Shown here in pieces: positions 59,272 to 64,000 of a stretch of DNA of 64,000 nt. Position 1 is the first letter of the stretch, and each line of letters starts with the position of its first letter. Below the pieces are notes generated by a model. The model made no database searches, had not been told where the DNA came from, and was given only the letters and a program-made list of their open reading frames with translations. Position numbers and translations under genes: made by a program. Source of the DNA: a virus; the IMG/VR virus record IMGVR_UViG_3300050821_003995, positions 1 through 64,000 of that record. The stretch is one strand, 5' to 3'.

Positions 59272-60015
59272 GTGACCAGCAAGCTTGAAAATGAACTGAT
59301 CAAGAAGACCAAATTTGAAGCCCCAAAGGGGGGCTATGATGATCGGCAAGATCATCTTGCGGCTTTGGCCCGCACCGGCAACAAGCTGACCGACGCGCAG
59401 TTCGACAAACTTACCGATGATGCCGCGAACTGGGTCACCGACGCGATCAAGGCCCTCAACGGCAAACGTGAAATTGAGGAGTTCAGTGACTATAAGGATG
59501 ACGAAGCAGGTGAAAGCGCTGACGAAGCTGGCGATGACGAAGCTTCTGCAAGTGGCGACGATGAAGCCACCGAGGCCGATGACAGTGACGGCGCTGAAGC
59601 TGATAGTGGGGATGATGCGGACGCCGAGAGTGAAAACGAAGCGGCGGAAGCAGCGGCGGATGCCAAGTCCGCTAAGCGCAAGACAGCTAAAAAGGCTGGG
59701 GCTACCGATAAAAAACCCGAAAAGCCGTTACGGGAAAACTCGCCGAACAAAAGGCCAAAGCTGAGGGACTACAGCGGCGTTGACGCTGCCAAGAAGGACC
59801 GCTTTGGGGTGGTGATTGGCACCAAGACCCATGATGCCATCAAGATGTACGAAGTCGGTTGTACCTCCACTGAAATCAAGAAGGAGCTAGATGGGCGGTT
59901 TTACAACATCCTCAAAGTCATGGAGGACAAGGGCCACCGGGTGGAGCGGTTCCCTGGCGGCAAATTCAAGCTAACGCATCGTGAAGATTTGCCCAAAGCC
60001 AAAGGCAAGAAGTAA
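59272..60015 (+). CDS. acidic protein with DNA-binding-like C-terminus
   Basis: 247 residues. Middle (about 75-125) is D/E/A-rich. The C-terminal 65 residues (FGVVIGTKTHDAIKMYEVGC, STEIKKELDGRFYNILKVME) match the C-terminus of the 43629 gene. AGGAGCACC upstream of the GTG start. Likely nucleic-acid binding or DNA-mimic. Confidence 0.58.
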   Translation: MTSKLENELIKKTKFEAPKGGYDDRQDHLAALARTGNKLTDAQFDKLTDDAANWVTDAIKALNGKREIEEFSDYKDDEAGESADEAGDDEASASGDDEATEADDSDGAEADSGDDADAESENEAAEAAADAKSAKRKTAKKAGATDKKPEKPLRENSPNKRPKLRDYSGVDAAKKDRFGVVIGTKTHDAIKMYEVGCTSTEIKKELDGRFYNILKVMEDKGHRVERFPGGKFKLTHREDLPKAKGKK

Positions 60016-60016
60016 C

Positions 60017-60295
60017 ATGGGCAAAGCCGACGAAATGGTGGCACGCAAGCGCCACAACAAAGCCGTCATGGACCTGCCGGCCACGTTCTGCAATACGGTA
60101 GAGTTCAACTTAAGCGAATTGGGGCTACGCTTCACCTTTGGGGAGCTGCCACTAATTGACGGTGAGGAAGCAACCTATCGAGTTGCTATATTCATACCTG
60201 CTTCAATGGTAGCCGGCATGAGCCAAACCCTGGTCAAAATTCAACAGGATCAAGCAGCCAAGCAGCAAAAGGCCAAAGATGCTCTACAAAACTAA
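60017..60295 (+). CDS. small beta-rich protein
   Basis: 92 residues from ATG at 60017. NTVEFNLSELGLRFTFGELP then VAIFIPASMVAGMSQTLVKI, loosely like DUF3467. Overlaps the methyltransferase start. Function unknown. Confidence 0.5.
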   Translation: MGKADEMVARKRHNKAVMDLPATFCNTVEFNLSELGLRFTFGELPLIDGEEATYRVAIFIPASMVAGMSQTLVKIQQDQAAKQQKAKDALQN

Positions 60296-62318
60296 AGCGG
60301 GCGGCAGGACCCTATATAAAAGCCGCCCGCTGCTGCTCAGCCCCCAGCAAGCCTATACGCGCCCCAGCCCCGGCAAAGCGTGGTTCATGACCACAACTAG
60401 CGTCTGGCGCGTGGACGAAATTATCAAGCGCAGAGTACGTGATTGGCGACGCCTGACTGGTGAAACAGGGCATGACGGCGAACGATCAGAAACCATGAGG
60501 GCAGATCATGACTCGGTTTACACCGGAACGCATAGCGTATTCCCGGCACCTTTGGTGGAGTGGATTCTTCTGCGGTATGGCGGCGCTTCTGGTGGCCGAA
60601 TTCTTGATGCTTTTGCTGGTGGTCCTCCGCGTGGTCTAGTAGCCACAATCATGGGATATTCCTATGTAGGTTTTGAAATTCGACAGGAGCAGATCGATGA
60701 GAATTGTAAGACCCTCAAAGAGCTTCAACTCGAAGGCGCACGGTATATCTGTGGCGATGGGCGCTATTTACAGCCGCAGGAAGACCTTGGTACCTTTGAT
60801 GCGGCTATCACGTGTCACCCGGCAGACACAAAAATTACGACCGCATCAGGCATCAAACCAATTGATGCTGTCACTACCGACGACTGGGTCTTCACTCACA
60901 CAGGAAGCTTCAAACCAGTCACCGAAAAACTGATTAGGCACTATGACGGTAAGCTTTACTCATTCTATCGTGACTACAAAGATTTACCTTTACGTGCCAC
61001 AGCAGAACATCCCCTTTTGATAAGCAGACGTGGTTTTGTCAGTTGGACACGTGCCGATGAAGTACAGGTAGGGGATTGTCTCCTGGAACCAGTCAAACAC
61101 GAGCCTAGAATAAAAATTGACGGTGGCCTTATATGGAAACATACCTACCCAGTCGGACGCAGCGGCCGGAAATTACGTGGGCGTGACAAAGTCTACGCAA
61201 CCAAAGATGTGCTTCGTCTAATAGGTTACTTCCTTGCCGAAGGAAACACAAACAATAGAACAGTGCATTTTGCATTTAATGCAATAGAAAATAAATATAA
61301 AGCAGAAGTTGTGCGTTCATTTCGACGGACATTTTTTAGCAACACCTCTCTAAAAATTGCACGTAAGACCACTCACAGTATAGAAGGTCATAGTTCGGCA
61401 GCAGCACAATTCTTTGACGCCAATTGTGGGCGCGGGGCATCTAACAAGCACTTTCCTGGGTGGGTATGGGGCTGCTCTGATAAGTACCTTACAGAACTGC
61501 TTAAAGCTCTTTGGAATGGTGATGGATGGATGGAACGAAATAGCCCATCACAATTGGGGCACACGCGGTTCGGTTATGCCACCGTATCAGAACAATTGGC
61601 AGAGGATATTCGTCATCTGTTAATACGGTTAGGTGTAGTCCCCTCAGTAAGGGTCAGACCGCCACGGGCCAAAGGTCTTTTCACAGATGGAAAATATCAC
61701 GTTTTCAAATCAGTACTTCCCCAATACAATCTAACAGTGAGGGGAATATATGCAGATAAACTTGCTCAGATATTGGGGGTTAGAATACAAAAATCAAAAA
61801 CGAAACGAAGGCCATCCCGTAGCCCACAACTCACAAAAGATTATGTGCTATACCCAATTCGTTTAATAACCAAACGAAGGGTTAGTAATCTCCAAGTGTT
61901 TAACTTAGAGGTTGCCCACCACCATTCCTACGTTGCTGATGGGGTATGTTCTCATAATTGCCCGCCATATTTCGATCTCGAAAAGTACAGTGACCGGGCC
62001 GACGACCTCAGCAACCTCGCCACCTACGAACAATTCAACTACGGAATGTTTGCTACCGCTTTGGCCCACAAAGCCCTGATGAAGCCCGGTGCCTTTGTGT
62101 GCATTGTGGTGGGTAATTTCAGGGACAAAGAAGGCGAACTCATAGATTTTAGGGCACATACGGTTGAGAACTTCCGAGAGGTTGGTTTTGTGTTTTGGCA
62201 GGACATCATTCTGAGCAAGAACTTCGGCAGCGCTGCGCAACGCAGCACCAACTCCTGGAAAGGGCACAAGCTCGTGCCCATTCACGAACACCTACTCATT
62301 TTTCGTCAACCGGAGTAG
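60279..62318 (+). CDS. DNA methyltransferase with in-frame intein
   Basis: 679 residues as translated; extein 297. N-extein: RILDAFAGGPPRGLVATIMG is the SAM motif, YVGFEIRQEQIDEN the next. The catalytic motif AIT-CPPYFDLEKYS is split before C by an intein (residues 179-560). After splicing it reads T-C-P-P-Y-F, a (S/N/T)xPPY-type amino-methyltransferase motif. Target base is not certain (N4-cytosine or N6-adenine). Start 60279 or ATG 60387. Confidence 0.85.
   Translation: MLYKTKAGGRTLYKSRPLLLSPQQAYTRPSPGKAWFMTTTSVWRVDEIIKRRVRDWRRLTGETGHDGERSETMRADHDSVYTGTHSVFPAPLVEWILLRYGGASGGRILDAFAGGPPRGLVATIMGYSYVGFEIRQEQIDENCKTLKELQLEGARYICGDGRYLQPQEDLGTFDAAITCHPADTKITTASGIKPIDAVTTDDWVFTHTGSFKPVTEKLIRHYDGKLYSFYRDYKDLPLRATAEHPLLISRRGFVSWTRADEVQVGDCLLEPVKHEPRIKIDGGLIWKHTYPVGRSGRKLRGRDKVYATKDVLRLIGYFLAEGNTNNRTVHFAFNAIENKYKAEVVRSFRRTFFSNTSLKIARKTTHSIEGHSSAAAQFFDANCGRGASNKHFPGWVWGCSDKYLTELLKALWNGDGWMERNSPSQLGHTRFGYATVSEQLAEDIRHLLIRLGVVPSVRVRPPRAKGLFTDGKYHVFKSVLPQYNLTVRGIYADKLAQILGVRIQKSKTKRRPSRSPQLTKDYVLYPIRLITKRRVSNLQVFNLEVAHHHSYVADGVCSHNCPPYFDLEKYSDRADDLSNLATYEQFNYGMFATALAHKALMKPGAFVCIVVGNFRDKEGELIDFRAHTVENFREVGFVFWQDIILSKNFGSAAQRSTNSWKGHKLVPIHEHLLIFRQPE
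60813..61958 (+). mobile_element. intein with LAGLIDADG homing endonuclease
   Basis: 382 residues. Block A begins CHPADTKITTASG; block B is LPLRATAEHPLLI; the end is NLEVAHHHSYVADG then CSHN, with C as the +1 extein residue. Two LAGLIDADG motifs are seen: VLRLIGYFLAEGN and LLKALWNGDGW. All splicing residues (C1, TxxH, HN, C+1) are present, so it should splice and home. Confidence 0.9.
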
Positions 62319-62321
62319 CCT

Positions 62322-62600
62322 ATGTCTGACACCTTCAAATGTCCCGCATGCGGCTTTGGCAGCATGATGGTAATGGACAGCCGGCCCTCCAAAGTTGGTG
62401 AGGAACCGGCCGTGCGCAGGCGGCGCAAGTGCAAGAACTGCGATACCCGAATAACCACCTATGAAATTGCCGGTGCACAGGATATTGAAGACCTGAGATT
62501 TTCATTGGGACGTATCATAGGGTTGGCCCGCAATGCCCAAAGTGCTTTGACCATTCTGCTGGATCAATATGAACCCCTGAGAGCAAGGCTTGACCGATGA
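62322..62600 (+). CDS. NrdR-like zinc ribbon protein
   Basis: 92 residues. FKCPACGFGSMMVMDSRPSK and RRRRKCKNCDTRITTYEI match the NrdR zinc ribbon. The ATP-cone that follows in NrdR is absent; instead there is a short helical tail. It may regulate transcription or only bind DNA. Overlaps the next gene. Confidence 0.72.
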   Translation: MSDTFKCPACGFGSMMVMDSRPSKVGEEPAVRRRRKCKNCDTRITTYEIAGAQDIEDLRFSLGRIIGLARNAQSALTILLDQYEPLRARLDR

Positions 62601-63082
62601 GATTAATTGACCTAACCGGGCAAAAATTTGGTTTGTTAACTGTCCTCAAGCGTGGGCCAAATGCTACCGGTCACCATACTAGATGGTGGTGTCGTTGTGA
62701 ATGTGGAAGTAAAAGCCTGATACAGGCTGTTTCACTACGAAGCGGTGATTCTACTGCTTGTGATGCCAACATACATCGGAAAGGGAATAATAAAACCCAT
62801 GGGTACAGTAAGACAAAAACCTATTATGTCTGGTGGTTTATGATCCAACGTTGTCACAATGAGAATGTGCCATGTTTTGAGCGCTATGGTGGACGAGGAA
62901 TTTACGTTAGCCAAAGATGGATTAAATTTGAGAATTTCCTTGCTGATATGGGACCAAAGCCGGAAGGCTTAACATTGGAACGGATTGACAACGACGGCCC
63001 TTACAGTCGTAAAAATTGCAAATGGGCCACCAATGCAGAACAACAACTAAATAAACGTCCTAAAAGAAAGAAAATAACATGA
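62597..63082 (+). CDS. HNH/AP2-like homing endonuclease
   Basis: 161 residues. TGQKFGLLTVLKRGPNATGH and WWCRCECGS, then TYYVWWFMIQRCHNE, FERYGGRGIYVSQRWIKFEN, LADMGPKPEGLTLERIDNDG and NCKWATNAEQQLN. The typical phage HNH/AP2-like layout. It lies between the zinc-ribbon gene and the clamp with ATGA overlaps on both sides, so it is well fitted into the operon. Confidence 0.8.
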   Translation: MRLIDLTGQKFGLLTVLKRGPNATGHHTRWWCRCECGSKSLIQAVSLRSGDSTACDANIHRKGNNKTHGYSKTKTYYVWWFMIQRCHNENVPCFERYGGRGIYVSQRWIKFENFLADMGPKPEGLTLERIDNDGPYSRKNCKWATNAEQQLNKRPKRKKIT

Positions 63083-64000
63083 ATAGAACTGAGTTGGTGG
63101 CAAAATTAGAACTTGTGAGCTACGCCCTTGCACAAAATAATCTTGTCCCGGTATTTGAATGTTTCTGTTTCAACACAAAGACAGTAAGTTGTTATAACGA
63201 TGCACTTGCCATTATTGCGCCGTGCAAAACCAAGGATGCCTTTGCGGTCAATGGCAGCACGCTGTTGGGGCTGCTGAAAAACAGTCATGCGGACGAAGTT
63301 GAATTCTCAATTGAGAACAAAGAGGACGTCAGCATCAAAACCGGTAAGAGCCGCTTCAAGCTGCCCTATTTCACCAAGAATGAGTTCTTGTTTGAACCGG
63401 TAGATGATACTTGGGACAACAGCCTGCCAATTGACGAAGCTTTTCTGAAAGGGCTTGAAGCGTGCCTGTTGACCTCCTCACGTGACTTGGCCCAACCCGC
63501 ATGGCTAGGCGTGAGCCTTCAGCCCAAGGGCAAGCGCATGGCACTGTATTCCTGTGACGGTGATGGTGTCACCCGGCACGTAACCGGCACCAAGGCCACG
63601 GACGTGACCGCCATGCTGCCAAACGCCTTTTGTGAGGCTGTGCTCCGTACCTGCAAAGAGACCGACTGCAAAACCGGCACCTTGAGTATCAACGCTGATT
63701 GGGCCAAGGCTGACCTGGGGGCCTATATCATCCTGGGGCGCTTGATTGAAATATCTACCCCAGTTGATTTTGAACATGAGATTGAGAACACCTTGAAGGG
63801 TGAGCCTGCGTTCATACCGCTGCCCAAGGGGCTGGATCACGCGCTATCACGTGCGCGGGTCATTGCCGATCCTGAAAGTGCCAAAACGTCGCTAGAAGTA
63901 GGTGAGGGTAAGCTTTACCTTTATACAGAAACACAAATGGGTTTGGTCAAGGACGTATTGCCGTGCCCCAAACACGCAGAGGTGACTGCCGACGTATTTG
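63079..64000 (+). CDS. sliding-clamp-like protein (partial, runs off right edge)
   Basis: At least 307 residues from the ATG at 63079, which overlaps the previous TGA. The pattern ELVAKLELVSYALAQ, then YNDALAIIAPCK, FAVNGSTLLGLLKN and FKLPYF resembles beta-clamp-like phage proteins (DnaN fold), which hold polymerase on DNA. The C-terminus is beyond the window. No polymerase gene lies inside the window, and it is probably to the right. Confidence 0.6.
   Translation, partial: MNRTELVAKLELVSYALAQNNLVPVFECFCFNTKTVSCYNDALAIIAPCKTKDAFAVNGSTLLGLLKNSHADEVEFSIENKEDVSIKTGKSRFKLPYFTKNEFLFEPVDDTWDNSLPIDEAFLKGLEACLLTSSRDLAQPAWLGVSLQPKGKRMALYSCDGDGVTRHVTGTKATDVTAMLPNAFCEAVLRTCKETDCKTGTLSINADWAKADLGAYIILGRLIEISTPVDFEHEIENTLKGEPAFIPLPKGLDHALSRARVIADPESAKTSLEVGEGKLYLYTETQMGLVKDVLPCPKHAEVTADVF

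Noticed and set aside
1-64000. CRISPR arrays, transfer RNA genes, integrase
   Set aside because: No regular spaced repeats were seen, no clear tRNA T-loop with acceptor stem was found by eye, and no recombinase motifs occur. A tRNA scan would be needed for certainty.

Overview
The window is the interior of a tailed double-stranded DNA bacteriophage genome. It has no integrase, ribosomal RNA or plasmid functions, and it is cut through a gene at both ends. Terminase, a P22-type portal, scaffold and major capsid protein sit beside short-tail style adaptor and stabilisation genes and no tape measure was seen, so a podovirus is the best reading. A complete GcrA homologue points to an alphaproteobacterial host, because GcrA is a cell-cycle regulator of that class. 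This host call is an inference from one gene.

Layout. (1) 1-28.9 kb, minus strand: virion and packaging genes. In transcription order (right to left): small accessory genes, a papain-like hydrolase, XRE and YkgJ-type proteins, a Dam methylase, a DUF5672 glycosyltransferase-like protein, a cold-shock protein, three proteins with export signals (one RlpA-like), a DUF6496 protein, terminase small and large subunits, a DEDD exonuclease, portal, scaffold, the intron-rich major capsid gene, a GIY-YIG homing endonuclease, decoration-like proteins, a TPR glycosyltransferase-like protein, and head-tail adaptor and stabilisation genes. (2) 28.9-39 kb: an accessory region of mixed strand with many small genes, a dispersed paralogous family (family 1), three minus-strand HNH-like genes and several structured non-coding stretches. 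(3) 39-64 kb, plus strand: a DUF3150/MoxR/VWA module, two more paralogous families (2 and 3), a DnaB-like helicase, an SF2 helicase, GcrA, a block of foreign-looking small genes (55.09-57.7 kb), a TOPRIM primase, a sigma-like protein, a methyltransferase split by an intein, an NrdR-type zinc ribbon and a sliding-clamp-like protein.

Main discoveries. The major capsid gene is in five exons separated by four group I introns. Exon ends, reading frame, P7 pairing and P9 tetraloops all agree, and the spliced product is 352 residues. The second intron carries an HNH endonuclease gene on the opposite strand. An intein sits exactly inside the catalytic motif of a DNA methyltransferase. Three unrecognised protein families have expanded by duplication. 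A roughly 590-base non-coding stretch at 47.3-47.9 kb folds into at least nine stem-loops and may be a large structured RNA. Homing elements of four kinds (GIY-YIG, HNH, HNH/AP2-like, LAGLIDADG intein) make this genome unusually rich in selfish DNA.

How it fits together: left-arm genes build and fill the capsid and possibly modify or cross the envelope. Right-arm genes copy the DNA (helicase, primase, clamp; no polymerase is inside the window) and probably redirect host transcription (GcrA, sigma-like protein, XRE and winged-helix proteins). The three paralogous families and the structured RNAs are the best candidates for undescribed phage-host interaction functions.
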